A stretch of DNA of 64,000 nt from Chrysogorgia sp. JL179-B06 (GCA_035772405.1 JAYKKM010000047.1:62001-126000), one strand, 5' to 3'; counted from the stretch's first letter, positions 11,199-22,528 are shown. Notes: generated from the sequence alone by a model not told the origin. Program-made: numbers and translations.

Positions 11199-11620
11199 GG
11201 TTCAGCAAAATAGGAATGAAAAACAGTTCAAAAATCATCTTTGTTTAGCACCAAAATGGTGGTTAAGAAGGTTAGATAGTTCAATATCATCTTGGTGGAA
11301 CAGCAAAATAGTAGATACTGTAGGAAGGTTAAACAGTTCAAAAAGTTCAGCAAAAATGGTGGTTAAGATGAGAAGGTTAATTAGTTCAAAATCATCTTGG
11401 TGGAGCAGCAACATAGTAGTTGAAAAAGTTAAACAGTTCAATATCATCTTGGTGGAGCAACAAAACATTAGTCAGGAAGGTTAAACAGTTCAACATCATA
11501 TTGGTGGAGCAACAAAATTGTAGTCAGGAAGGTTAATTAATTCAATATCATTTTGGTGGAGCAACAAAACAGTAAGGAAGGTTAAAATGTTCAACCTTAC
11601 ATAATCTTGGTGGAAGGTTA
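11199..11620. repeat. Minisatellite, about 55-60-bp unit
   Basis: Seven or so degenerate copies of a unit containing GGTTAAACAGTTCA, ATCATCTTGGTGGAGCA and ACAAAATAGTAG. Spurious frames on both strands follow the repeat. Confidence 0.8.
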
Positions 11621-11642
11621 AACAGGCCCATTACAGTAACCC

Positions 11643-11842
11643 AGCATATATTTTGACAAAAGCCATTATAATGAGTAAAACACAAGTTAAATCATATATT
11701 TATATATTTAAAGTTCTAATGTTTTGTTGTTATCACAACATCTTCAGAGAAAATAAAAAATAATATAAATATTATAATATAATATATATTATGATTGTTT
11801 TACTCATTAGAGTGGCACGGCTTTTGTCAAAATATTATGCTG
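11643..11842. mobile_element. Small inverted-repeat element
   Basis: GCATATATTTTGACAAAAGC at the left is mirrored by GCTTTTGTCAAAATATTATG at the right, with a second inner pair (GAGTAAAAC / GTTTTACTC). Non-coding, MITE-like. Confidence 0.6.
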
Positions 11843-11892
11843 CACTTAGATATTTATCCTATGAGTACGATTCCCACCTGGTCAATCGATAG

Positions 11893-12077
<185 letters not shown>

Positions 12078-12150
12078 GTGAATAGACCAAAACATGGACA
12101 ATATCCCAATAAGTAAGAGTGCTCGATACAAAATTTGTAGAGCTAGTTAT

Positions 12151-12223
12151 AAAGTATATGTACAGATGCTGTAACACTGTGTTTCATGCCTGTGGCAATC
12201 ATCAGACGACTCTCATATACTTT
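12151..12223 (-). ncRNA. Hammerhead-ribozyme-like motif (type I topology)
   Basis: Read on the minus strand, the order is: outer stem AAAGUAUAUG, CUGAUGA, stem II UGCC-ACA-GGCA, GAAA, a short stem III within CACAGUGU, the triplet GUU, then outer stem CAUAUACUUU. The outer stem is 10 bp. CUGAUGA and GAAA are intact. The base pair expected to close stem II next to the core is U-U, and stem III would be only 2 bp with a small loop. Such short stem III forms are known in retroelement hammerheads. A (TA)n array lies on one side. Confidence 0.6.
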
Positions 12224-12229
12224 ATAGTT

Positions 12230-12910
12230 TATATATATATATATATATTTATTTATAGTGTATATATATTTATAGTGTATATATATTTATAGTGTATATA
12301 TATTATACATGTATATAATTTTAGTTGGTCATTCTTAATTGAAGATTAAGAATATTGAAGTTTGCATTCTTGTATATGGTGATAGCCTTTTACAGTTTAT
12401 TGTTTGTGTGAAGCATGTTTTCCATAGAACAGATAATGCAACAATCACATTCTGTATTAAATTTATGTTGTTGCATAGGCTGTACAGCATAGTAGCTTAA
12501 AATCATATTCAATTGAACGACTTGCTCACTAACATCCACATCAACATGGCTAATCACTTTTTGAATCATCTTTTAGAGGTCAACATAATCAAATCTAATA
12601 CTGATACAGAATAACAGAGCTCGAATAATAATTTAAGTGCATTTCTGTTGGGTAGTGAATTAAGGGAAAATTTTAGACATGGGGATAACTCAGTGACAAC
12701 ACCGGTTGTTCAAAAGAACAAAAGTCAGTTCGGTTTAACTCTGCCTACTAGGCCGACTAAAACCAGCCACCAGTGCCAGATGATTTGCTTACAAAATGCA
12801 AACCCTATACAGTATAGGGTGATAAAATAATATGCACATTGACAATTTTTAATTGCGTTCGACGAAGGAGAACGCTTCCTAATCGTGATAATTCGAGATT
12901 TGCGATGTAA
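12230..12910. other. AT-rich stretch, no gene recognised
   Basis: Short TATATTTATAGTG tandem units occupy 12230-12305. The remainder has only short unconvincing frames. Confidence 0.45.
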
Positions 12911-12949
12911 CATTTGCCTCGCTCTGGTGTATATTATGTCGTCATAGCG

Positions 12950-13193
12950 ACTCGATCTCTTCGATTTATCTCCACGATTTCGAAGAGTGACTGTCGTGGT
13001 TTTTGCTGTTTTTTGGGGAAGTAAGTGAAGTTTTGTATACTATAAAACCGATATTGAAAATCTCAACTACAGCTCGATCTCTTCGATTTCTCTCCGCGAT
13101 TTCAACGTTTAATATTCGAAGAGTGACTGATCGTGGTTTTTGCTGTTTTTGGGGGAAGTAAGTGAAGTTTTGTATATATATTTTTTATTTCAG
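12950..13193 (+). repeat. Duplicated 5' exon/intron segment with two splice donors
   Basis: 12950-13072 and 13073-13193 are related copies (CTCGATCTCTTCGATTT, GAAGAGTGACTG, GTGGTTTTTGCTGTTTTT, then GAAGTAAGTGAAGTTTTG). Each has a GTAAGT donor, with GT at 13021 and at 13158. A pyrimidine-rich acceptor ending TTTATTTCAG is at 13193, nine bases before the ATG at 13202. The first copy ends with 34 bases (13039-13072) that recur inside the coding region at 13256-13289, so the duplication once included the coding start and then lost its acceptor and ATG. Confidence 0.7.
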
Positions 13194-13201
13194 TATTTGA
13201 T

Positions 13202-14170
13202 ATGATTGAAGATTATTATAAGAGTATTAAGAATCTGAGTTGCGATGTTTTATCGACTATAAAACCGATATTGAAAATCTCAACTACAGTCGCACAGAGC
13301 TGCCATGTTTTTAGTCAGCACGAATTCACAGCAGATACAACTTTGCTCTGCGTGAAGGGTTTAAATGGTAGACCAAAATATTCTCTTTGGTCTTTGGACG
13401 TTGATGAAATAGATCTTGTTAGATATTTGATTTTGAATTTGCAGAGTTGTTTTGTTCAAAAATATGAGTTTCAAAGCATGTACTTTTATTTTGATCCTAA
13501 ATATCCTGTTTATAATCATGAATACACAAATCCCAGTTATTTGGCTGGGTTGCCTTCGGGCACAATGACCATGTCTATAGCAGGTGGTCACACAAATCAA
13601 TATACAAATCCCAGTTATTTGGCTGGGTTGCCTTCGGGCACAATGACCATGTCTATAACAGGTGGTCACACAAATCAATATACAAATCCCAGTTATTTGG
13701 CTGGGTTGCCTTCGGGCACAATGACCATGTTTATAGCAGGTGGTCACACAAATCAATATACAAATCCCAGTTATTTGGCTGGGTTGCCTTCGGGCACAAT
13801 GACCATGTTTATAGCAGGTCACACAAATCAACACACAAATCTCAGTTATTTTGTGGGCACAGTGAACACAATCAGTGCCAGTGATTATAAACCGGCAGAG
13901 CAAAGTTGTACTGAAGAATTCAGCAATTTAAGCTATCATGAAGATATTGCCAATGCCAGTGATCAGCACAGTATTAGTAAATTACTATATCCTTTGTACC
14001 ATGCCAGTGATCAGCACAGTATTAGTAAATTACTATATCCTTTGATTAGTACATTACTATATCCTTTGTACCAAAGGGGTACCTACTTAAGTGGCATTTA
14101 TTCATGTAATTTACGTGGTGGTATATATTCACCAAGTAATGATCCCAATTTGTCGATAGATTATTGTTAA
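13202..14170 (+). CDS. Unfamiliar protein with 26-residue tandem repeats
   Basis: A 322-codon frame starting MIEDYYKSIKNL. Residues 1-107 are a unique domain with conserved-looking patterns (SLWSLDVDEIDLVRYLILNL). Residues 108 to about 211 hold four near-identical 26-residue repeats of the form YTNPSYLAGLPSGTMTMSIA plus GGHTNQ (78-bp DNA units); the last is one residue shorter. A degenerate fifth repeat follows, and then ASDQHSISKLLYPLYH is duplicated near residues 245-278. The DNA repeats are almost identical, indicating recent expansion. There is no signal peptide or transmembrane segment. A splice acceptor lies just upstream. I do not recognise the family; a repetitive effector, structural or TE-encoded protein are all possible. 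Confidence 0.55.
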   Translation: MIEDYYKSIKNLSCDVLSTIKPILKISTTVAQSCHVFSQHEFTADTTLLCVKGLNGRPKYSLWSLDVDEIDLVRYLILNLQSCFVQKYEFQSMYFYFDPKYPVYNHEYTNPSYLAGLPSGTMTMSIAGGHTNQYTNPSYLAGLPSGTMTMSITGGHTNQYTNPSYLAGLPSGTMTMFIAGGHTNQYTNPSYLAGLPSGTMTMFIAGHTNQHTNLSYFVGTVNTISASDYKPAEQSCTEEFSNLSYHEDIANASDQHSISKLLYPLYHASDQHSISKLLYPLISTLLYPLYQRGTYLSGIYSCNLRGGIYSPSNDPNLSIDYC

Positions 14171-15510
14171 TTAAAAATATTTGTGATGACTGTTATTGTA
14201 TTACTGTCCATTTTGCGGCCACGCTATTAATCACATATATTGTCATCTTTAGAATGTTAACGTTGTTGTTAACAAAAAGTAACACATTCCGAACGCACAT
14301 CACTAATCTGTGATTACTACTAGTTTTAATTATAATATTGGTAGAGTAGGAGACATCAATAAAACAAAATATTTTTATAATATTTTAGGTAATAATTTAA
14401 GATATATTAACCTAACTGATAGAATAATATTTATTAAGCATATAGACTATAAAATATTATTAATTAAGGCTCTGAGCCTCTGATCTATTGGCTGGGCACT
14501 TGACAAGTCGAAGGGATGGATTAATTTGTTATATTACAAGCTTTTATACAAGAGTAAACCTCCAGCCACAAATTAACTATAAACACCAGTCTAAACAGAT
14601 TTAACTATTGTGATATTGGTTTATACAGTAGCCCCTGGCGATTTTGGTGGAGGGAAAAGCAAATCCCACAACTTGATCTATTTTGTTTACGTTTGTTCGA
14701 CTTAGCTAGGCTATACTATTTGCATAAATTCTGGCATAAATACATAAATATTAATCTCGACTAACCTCACTGGACGGCGATGGCCAGACCTCGACTTTTA
14801 GAAACTGAATGCGCGAGAATTCACACGAACAAACTGAAACAGTAATTAATCGTGCTCGGGATGCACTCGATTTCTCTCCTCGAAAATCATTCCTTCGCAT
14901 TTCTTTCGTAAGGAAACCAACTTCTCTTGATTTCCTGTGACTCATCACTTTGATGCACTTGATATTCAATGTAGCTCTGGCAGCGGCGCAGCCGACAAGA
15001 GCGTTCGACTTAGCTGACGTGCAGTGCCGACCAGAGCCGATCGAGCAAATATGCATTGCGGTATTACGCAAGAGTGGCTGAGTGGCTCCCGCCAAAATTC
15101 TGACACTCTATACCCTTCTACCGTCCGCTGACCGTGGCGGAATTTAGCAGAATCTTACGCTGACCGTGGCGGAATTTAGCAGAACTCGTTTCTCGAACTT
15201 CTCGCGCGAATCAGACCACGCTCGCAAACTTGTCGGTAACAATCGCAACATCTTCGACCTATCAGCTGTCTGGTACGATTGCTGGCGCAATAGACGTGTG
15301 TGAAACGGGAAAATTCAATTTCACTAATCTCCACGGCTATTTAAGATCTGAATAGTGTTTTCATTGTGGCTAGCTTCATTCTTACTCTCTTGAACTTTTA
15401 ATAACTAATGATTTATTTTCAATTAAACCTAAATTCTAATTTTTAATTAGGAAAATCTGACCGTGGCTCTAGCCACGCTCGCACCCCTCTGGATCCGCCC
15501 CTAAAAGGTA
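14171..15510. other. No gene recognised
   Basis: AT-rich to 14750, then GC-richer. A 34-base unit (CGCTGACCGTGGCGGAATTT...) is tandemly duplicated at about 15127-15190. The minus-strand frame 14751-15095 has no recognisable motif. A hAT-end-like GGATCCGCCCCT occurs near 15491. Confidence 0.4.
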
Positions 15511-16523
15511 GACAAAAGGTCGATATATCAATTTCTATAGGCGAGAGTCATATTTCAGTGGTCGAGAATATTATATCTATAGGTGAGAATACTATTCTTA
15601 TAGTGGAGAATTTTATACCTATATAGACTATGGTCGAGAAATTCATGTCTATATTCGAGATTTGTATGTCTATAGTCGAGAAATTTATATCTATAGTCGA
15701 GAATATGTTTATGTTTGTAGTTGTGAATATCATTTTGGTAATCGAGAATATTTTATGTTCATGTCGAGAATTGTAGTTCCATATTTGAGAATAATCAGGT
15801 TGAGCGTTACGGCGAGGGCATTTACTTTTTTCGAAAAGGGAGTGACTCCAAACAACAACCATCTATACTGTGGATTATATTAACTATAGTCTATGATCTG
15901 TGCCACGTACGTAATATTATACGTCTTCGCGGAATCAAACAAGTTTTTTATCGATGTAATGTAATGTAATAACGACGACGTTGTAATAGCACCCGATAGT
16001 GCGCGAAGTACTTCTTCATTATTTAATAGAACCTGTAATAGCCTTCTACCTTTTTCAGACATGTCGGACGAGTCATTATTTCTACCAGAACTAATATCAC
16101 GAGTAATTCGTGTATGGAAGCCGAATCAGATCAAACATTCCTACAGAATTTATCATGGACAGCGATCTTGTATCTTGTTAATTTATTTCCGACCTCTCAG
16201 ACCGCAATCTGAGGAATGTAGCTTCGTCCTCATTAACTCTTATGACGCTATACAAATATATAACATACAAGTTAGCCAAAATGGAAACTTAGCCGTCATT
16301 TTAATATGTACAGTACAACGACAAAATGAAAACCAGCTATACAGTAGTCGTCATGAAGCATATACGTATATACAACCGTGAAGAATAGATTTTCTACGCG
16401 CCGCACTCCAAATAGTAATACTTTATCCTCCAAAAGTAAACCAAGACAGTTGTGATATTGTGCAAAATTGCAAAAATAAGTGGTGGGCTTATTGAAGTCA
16501 AAGTCGCAGCGGTAATACCAGAG

Positions 16524-16567
16524 CAGTGAGTTCTATATATATATATATATATATATATGGAGCTCAC
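16524..16567. repeat. hAT-end remnant around (TA)n
   Basis: CAGTGAGTTCTATATAT on the left and ATATGGAGCTCAC on the right resemble the terminus (CAGTGAGCTCTATATAT) of the hairpin MITE at 51428-51672, but the interior is lost. Confidence 0.45.
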
Positions 16568-16685
16568 AAGGAGCTTGCTAGATCTGCATAGGTACTCGCA
16601 CTCTGGGGTACGTTAGACATCTACCTCCCCTGCACATGCTTCATCTGCCCCTGGAACATTTGAAGATATCTCACGTCTGCCCCAA

Positions 16686-17040
16686 CCGACATCTATTCAC
16701 AATATGAACATGTGTAATACACCCGTTCTCAACATCTATTCACAATATGAACATGTGTAATATTAAACAGATGTAAGTTGAACAGTTGCATAAAAATGCA
16801 GTTGAACATAAAGATAAAATAGTTATATAACATAGTTCTCTGTATAAGGCTTGCATAACAATGCAGTTCAATATGAACCCAAAAAGTTGACATAATTTGA
16901 TAAAGTAAGTTAATCAGAATTTGTTTCTTGCATAAAATGCAGTTTATGAACACAAAAAGTTGACATTATAACAGTTGATAAACTAAGTTAATCTATCAGT
17001 ATTTGTTTCTTGTATAAAAATGCAGTTCAATATATTCCGT
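16686..17040. repeat. Tandem repeats, about 43-bp and about 80-bp units
   Basis: ACATCTATTCACAATATGAA is duplicated at 16689 and 16732. Three to four degenerate units with TTGCATAAAAATGCAGTT...AAAAAGTTGACATAAT...GTAAGTTAATC follow to 17040. Confidence 0.7.
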
Positions 17041-17261
17041 CGCTTTATATCTCACAGCTGTGTGATGAGGGACACGGATGTGTATTCTTCTGCATGCTCA
17101 ATATCGTGAAACAATGAACTCGCAGAAAATTACACCTACAATAGAAGGAAAACTATATATCATGCCCGTGACAAGTGATGCTGTAATGGCAAGAAATCGC
17201 AGATACCTCGCAGTCACTGAGCCATATTTCCGTTTGGTGAGCGTTTAACAAGTAAATAGAA

Positions 17262-17600
17262 ATACGAATCCGCAATAATCCCCTCGCCCGCCTTTTCTAT
17301 CCCCCCTCCCCCTACGGGAATTTCCCCATCCATGGTGCCCAGACCTCGCATGGCCGTGGCCGTGTATTCAGTGTTTTGCAAAAATTCACAATTTCCAAAA
17401 GCCCGTTTCGTCGAAGAAATGTTTGAACGTTATGTCGGCCAATATTTAACCGATTTAAACTGTGAAAACAGATTTGGAATTAGCGAGTCAAAATACATAA
17501 CTATAAGCTAACTTCGTCGTATATTATTTTGAATATCTCATCAATATATAACCGTTTTCAATTCTGAAAACAGATTTGGAATTAGCGAGACAAAATACAT
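17262..17600 (+). repeat. Dispersed repeat, copy 1
   Basis: GAAATACGAATCCGCAATAA followed by CCCCTCGCCCGCCTTTTCTA, a C-rich block, a CCCAGACC-type segment and then TCGGCCAATATTTAACCGAT. The same order appears at 48434-48690 and, inverted, at 28115-28380; part of it is at 38475-38600. Confidence 0.7.
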
Positions 17601-18399
17601 ACTCGGACTCGTATTTCTATTTCCTCAAAAAACTATGTCTCTTTTGGAAAAAACCCTTTGAATCATGTGACGGTCAATTTAAATATTAATTCAAATGCTG
17701 AGTATCTAGTTACCAGGACAAAATTTTCCGATGTCGCGCGGACGGCCGTTGATGCATATATATAACAAATAAACTCGATCCAAGATCAGGATCCGCTAGC
17801 ATCTCGTGATAAGGGACTAAACGCCGGTCGATATTAGCACCCTCGCCCTCAGGCCTTCGGCCGGCGCTTCGCACCGGGCGAGGGGACAAGTGCACGTAAC
17901 TATCTTAGTCGTCTTACCTTGACAAGAGAAACCGAACGGCGAAAGGTTAGGAATCACGTGTAAAACTTCTACGTCACAAAACGTCATAAAACTGAACATC
18001 TCGACCGACCGACAGAGGACAATTTACATTAATCGAGATTTCGTTGACTATACAGTATACATAGTTCCGCGAAGAAGTCTGGGTACGAGACACAGCAACC
18101 CAAGTCAAGATTAGTTTGCTGCCTATATACGGCAGCAATTAGTTATAAACTTATGCGAGCTAGCGAAACAAACTATTTACATTAAAATATTCTCGACCAT
18201 AGGTATAAAATTCTCGACTATGAGAATATCATTCTCACCTATAGATAAATATTCTCAACCACTGAAATATGATTCTCGCCTATAGAAATTGATACCTTTT
18301 GGCCGAAACGGCGCGCAATAGTCGAGATATCAATTTTCTTAGGCCGGGCGAGAATCATACTCCCAGCTGCGTCACAACTATATATTAACTATTAAATGT

Positions 18400-19026
18400 T
18401 GCGTGTCAGCTGGTCCGCGGTTATATACTTTCCTACTGTACGTCGACAGGTTTAATGTTTTGAACTTTCTATGTCGACAGGTCGACAGGTTTGATGTTTT
18501 GAACTTTATAATATTACGTAGACGTCCCACAAAGTTGATGCATTCATCGTATTTTCTGTTTAAGTTCTGTGTTTGCGTTGTCTACTATCTATCAGTTGTT
18601 TGTCTGCATGCGTGGAAGCATGTGTGCGTGGAAGCATGCGTGGAAGCATCTACAACTTCAATAATATTACGTAGACGCGTCCTGTAACGTTTGTGTTGTC
18701 ATGTTAATTTCTGCGTTGTCTGCTATCTATCATGAGTTTAATAAGTCAACTTTCTTCGTCAAACTAAAGTTGCTTGTCTCATTACGTAGACGTCCTACAA
18801 AGTTCGTGTATTCATCTTATTTTCTGCTTAAGTTGTTACCAGAATCCAACTCCTATAGTCCAATGTTGTTTCTTTATTTACGTTTGCTTACCAATGTTTA
18901 CTTGCAAATATTTACACTTGTTTACGCTTATTTACGTTTAGAACCGTTTACACGCGTGTGTGACGCGAAACGTTATCTGACAAACCGGAAATAAACGGTA
19001 GCTATATTTGTGTTTGGGTTGTCTGC
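18400..19026 (+). repeat. Dispersed/tandem repeat family (ATTACGTAGACG)
   Basis: Subunits ATAATATTACGTAGACG, CAAAGTTCGTGCATTCATCG, TATTTTCTG and GTGTTTGCGTTGTCTGCT recur in shifted order at 18508, 18660 and 18780, and again at 26570-27450. No coding function is seen. Confidence 0.6.
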
Positions 19027-21008
19027 TGTCGATATCTTCATCTTCTTCATCTTCTTCATCTTCTTCATCTTCTTCTTCATCTTCTTCTTCATCTTCTTCT
19101 TCATCTTCTTCTTCATCTTCTTCTTCATCTTCTTCTTCATCTTCTTCTTCTTCTTCTTCTTCTTCTTCTTCTTCTTCTTCATCTTCTTCTTCATCTTCTT
19201 CTTCGTCTTCTTCTTCATCTTCTTCTTCATCTTCTTCTTCTTCATCTTATTCTTCATCTTCTTCTTCTTCATCTTCTTCTTCATCTTCTTCTTCTTCATC
19301 ATCTTCTTCTTCATCTTCTTCATCTTCTTCTTCATCTTCTTCTTCTTCATCTTCTTCTTCATCATCTTCTTCTTCATCTTCTTCATCATCATCTTCATCA
19401 TTATCTTTATCATCATCTTCATCATCATCTTCATCATCATCTTCATCATCATCTTCATCATCATCTTCATCTTCATCTTCATCATCTTCGTCATCTTCTT
19501 CGTCATCTTCTTCTTCGTCATCTTCTTCTTCGTCATCTTCCTCTTCGTCATCTTCTTCTTCGTCATCTTATTCTTCGTCATCTTCTTCTTCCTCATTTTC
19601 TTCTTCGTCATCTGCTTCTTCGTCATCTTCTTCATCATCTTCTTCTTCGTCACCATCTTCTTCATCATCATCTTCTTCATCGTCTTCTTCTTCATCATCT
19701 TCTTCATCATCTTCTTCATCATCTTCTTCATCATCTTCTTCATCATCTTCATCATCATCATCATCTTTATCATCATCTTCATCATCATCTTCATCATCAT
19801 CATCATCTTCATCATCATCTTCATCATCTTCATCATCTTCGTCATCTTCTTCTTCTTCATCTTCTTCTTCGTCATCTTCTTCGTCATCTTCCTCTTCATC
19901 ATCTTCTTCTTCGTCACCATCTTCTTCATCATCATCATCTTCTTCATCGTCTTCTTCTTCTTCATCATCATCTTCTTCATCATCATCTTCTTCATCATCT
20001 TCTTTATCATCTTCTTCATCATCTTCTTCATCATCTTCTTCATCATCTTCTTCATCATCTTCTTCATCATCTCCTTCTTCATCGTCTTCTTCATCATCTT
20101 CTTCATCATCTTCTTCATCATCTTCTTCATCATCTTCTTCATCATCTTCTTCATCATCTTCCTCATCATCTTCATCATCATCTTCTTCATCGTCTTCTTC
20201 TTCATCATCTTCGTCATCTTCTTCTTCTTCATCTTCTTCATCATCATCATCTTCATCATCATCTTCATCATCATCTTCATCATCATCATCTTCATCATCA
20301 TCATCTTCATCATCTTCATCATTTTCGTCATCTTCTTCTTCATCTTCTTCTTCGTCATCTTCTTCTTCGTCATCTTCCACTTCATCATCTTCTTCTTCAT
20401 CACCATCTTCTTCATCATCATCATCATCTTCTTCATCGTCTTCTTCTTCATCATCTTCTTCATCATCATCTTCTTCATCATCTTCTTCATCATCTTCTTC
20501 ATCATCTTCTTCATCATCTTCTTCATCATCTTCTTCATCATCTTCTTCATCATCTTCTTCTTCTTCATCGTCTTCTTCATCATCTTCTTCATCATCTTCT
20601 TCATCATCTTCTTCATCATCTTCTTCATCATCTTCTTCATCATCTTCATCATCATCTTCTTCATCGTCTTCTTCTTCATCATCTTCGTCATCTTCTTCTT
20701 CTTCATCTTCTTCTACGTCATCTTCTTCTTCGTCATCTTCCTCTTCATCATCTTCTTCTTCGTCACCATCTTCTTCATCATCATCGTCTTCTTCTTCGTC
20801 ATCTTCTTCATCATCTTCTTCATCATCTTCTTCATCATCTTCTTCATCATCTTCTTCATCATCTTCTTCATCATCTTCTTCATCATCATCTTCATCATCA
20901 TCTACTTCATCATCTTCTTCATCATTTTCTTCATCATCTTCATCATCATCTTCATCATCTTCTTCATTACCTTCTTCATCATCTTCTTCATCATCTTCTT
21001 CATCATCA
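19027..21008 (+). repeat. 2-kb TTC/ATC compound microsatellite
   Basis: Almost 2 kb of CTTCTTCATCATC-type trinucleotide repeats with higher-order blocks; CACCATC and CGTC variants recur at intervals of roughly 290-400 bases. All three plus frames and all three minus frames stay open for long stretches (poly-Ser, poly-Phe/Ile, poly-Asp/Glu, poly-Lys/Met). The right edge joins directly to BEL/Pao integrase sequence at 21009. The open frames are compositional and are not called as genes. Confidence 0.97.
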
Positions 21009-21398
21009 AGATTTTGCTTCTGTTCGGCGCTTGGTCCGGTATTTGATGCGTCCTGCGAAGTCCACTCCAATCACTTCGAACGGGTGTTTTCCTTCTGTTC
21101 GCGTTGTTGGAAGAGATCCAGGAGGTGGAGTTGCATAGGCTGTCGCTTGAGCTCGCTTGCATCCGCAACAATTATTTCTCACGCGCTTGGTAAGCCGTCT
21201 CAATCTAGGTACCCAGTAGTTGTTTCGCATGTGGGCCATGGTTAATGCAACTTCCCCATGGAGCGTTTGCAAGTGCGATTCCTCCACCAGTTTCTCGGTG
21301 TAGGGATGAGTGTCGAGAAGATAGACCGGATAGATGCCTTGGATTCTTCTTCTACATTCTAGAACACCATCGTCGTTCTCTTGCAAGTTGAGTTCCAA
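21009..21398 (-). pseudogene. BEL/Pao integrase zinc-binding region, truncated
   Basis: The frame reads ...LLDTHPYTEKLVEESH, LHGEVALTMAHMRNNYWVPR, NNCCGCKRAQA and then FEVIGVDFAGRIKYR. It contains the HHCC-type zinc module and the first catalytic Asp (VDF). It ends where the microsatellite begins, so the second Asp and the Glu are missing. Confidence 0.85.
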
Positions 21399-21726
21399 AC
21401 TTCACTTTGTACACGTTTGGTCCACCATCGTTTTTGGTATTCTATTGCTTCGGTACGTAGTGGACCAGAGGTTCTGTTGGCTTGATCACATTTGCAGTTT
21501 TTCAAGAACCGGTTGATCCATTCACCCACGCGCAAAATTATCCACAGTTGGTGCTTGCTTAGCAGCTCATCGAACTGGTCAGTTTGTCCAGAGGTTGTCC
21601 CAACTACTTATTTTATGAACGTGGCTTCAGCTTGGCTTTCTGGTGATGATTTGATACTAATTTGTGGTGGCCACTCGTCAGAGTTTACCAACCAATCTGG
21701 TCCGTTCCACCATAGCTCCGCATTCG

Positions 21727-21942
21727 TCACGCAACATTGGAAATGAGGTTGGTGGCCATGTGCGCTGATACGAGCTCCAGCCGCGGTATCGTCGTATTTC
21801 GTTTGGCCAGACGTGCCTTCGCTGCCACAAGACGTTGAGTGGTTCCTGATTCTTGACTCACCACTACGTAAATCGCTGCAGACACTCCATTTGCACTGGC
21901 GTCACCAAAGCCACCCTCGCCATTCTTTCTGGGAGCAGTCAT
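21727..21942 (-). pseudogene. BEL/Pao RNase H fragment
   Basis: GFGDASANGVSAAIYVV and then LVAAKARLAKRNTTIPRLEL match the RNase H region that follows RT in BEL/Pao polyproteins; compare HAFGDASGRGVAAAVYAVV in copy B at 34360. Truncated at both ends. Confidence 0.85.
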
Positions 21943-22528
21943 CGATCACCATCTGGGCAGTTGGGAAAGCCGCAAAACGGACGAAACAACGTTTGCGAAA
22001 CAACAGCTAGGAGCGAGGGTCAACGAAAGCAAGATTCTGGGTCTATCTTGGGACAAACAGAATGACACCTTGAAGGTTGTGTACAGGTATCCCAAAGTAA
22101 GTTCAGAGCCGACGAAGATGAGTGTCTTGGCAGATCTCGCAAAGATCTACGATCCTCTGGGCCTCGTTTCTCCTACGATGCTAACAGGCAAACCTATTTA
22201 CAAGGATATCTGTGACCACAAGATTGCTTTGGATGCACCTATAGCAAGACAACTCGGTGAGCGATGGCAGAGATGGAAAAGCAGCCTACCAAGTGCCAGT
22301 CCAAATAAAGCTCTGGTAAATCAAAGAGTCTGGACTTCAGCTTGCTCACCAGGTCGCCAGTACAACCGTAACGCGTCTCGATCATCCTCCCTGATTCTGA
22401 CTTCCAATTTAGGCCTTCTGCAAATCCCCAGTGATGGCAACAGGATGGAACCTTCCTCTGACCAAGACACTCCAAGACAGTCGTTGAGCGAAGGGACTCC
22501 TTCGCTTTCTTTCGCTGAGGAATCGTAG
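21940..22528 (+). pseudogene. Inverted BEL/Pao RT C-terminal segment
   Basis: Plus-strand frames read ESKILGLSWDKQNDTLKVVY and then KMSVLADLAKIYDPLGLVSP, the RT thumb/peptidase-A17 region of BEL/Pao. It is on the opposite strand from everything else in this copy, and its position between RT start and RNase H is otherwise correct. Near the right breakpoint TAGACGACGCGTAAC is tandemly repeated (22526-22557). Confidence 0.85.

Larger units (their letters stand above)
15515..18310. mobile_element. Candidate 2.8-kb element bounded by inverted subrepeat arrays
   Basis: The left arm (about 15515-15790) begins with a TATCAATTTCTATAGGCGAG-type sequence and continues as degenerate units of about 22-25 bases containing GTCGAGAATAT. 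The right arm (about 18185-18300) is its reverse complement (ATTCTCGACTATGAG..., CGCCTATAGAAATTGATA). The two arms align for at least 110 bases. The interior has an unrecognised 106-codon frame at 16061-16381 and two tandem repeat blocks. No transposase motif and no clear target duplication were found. Confidence 0.5.

Noticed and set aside
11197..11484. Trp/Ser-rich 95-codon frame
   Set aside because: Follows a non-coding minisatellite; a similar frame is open on the opposite strand.
13530..13850. CRISPR-like regularly spaced repeat
   Set aside because: Direct 78-bp in-frame coding repeats with no unique spacers, in a eukaryotic context.
19008..21245. Very long poly-Ser (+), poly-Phe/Ile (+), poly-Asp/Glu (-) and poly-Lys/Met (-) open frames
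   Set aside because: All arise from one trinucleotide microsatellite; every frame is open because the repeat lacks stop codons. No start context or domain.
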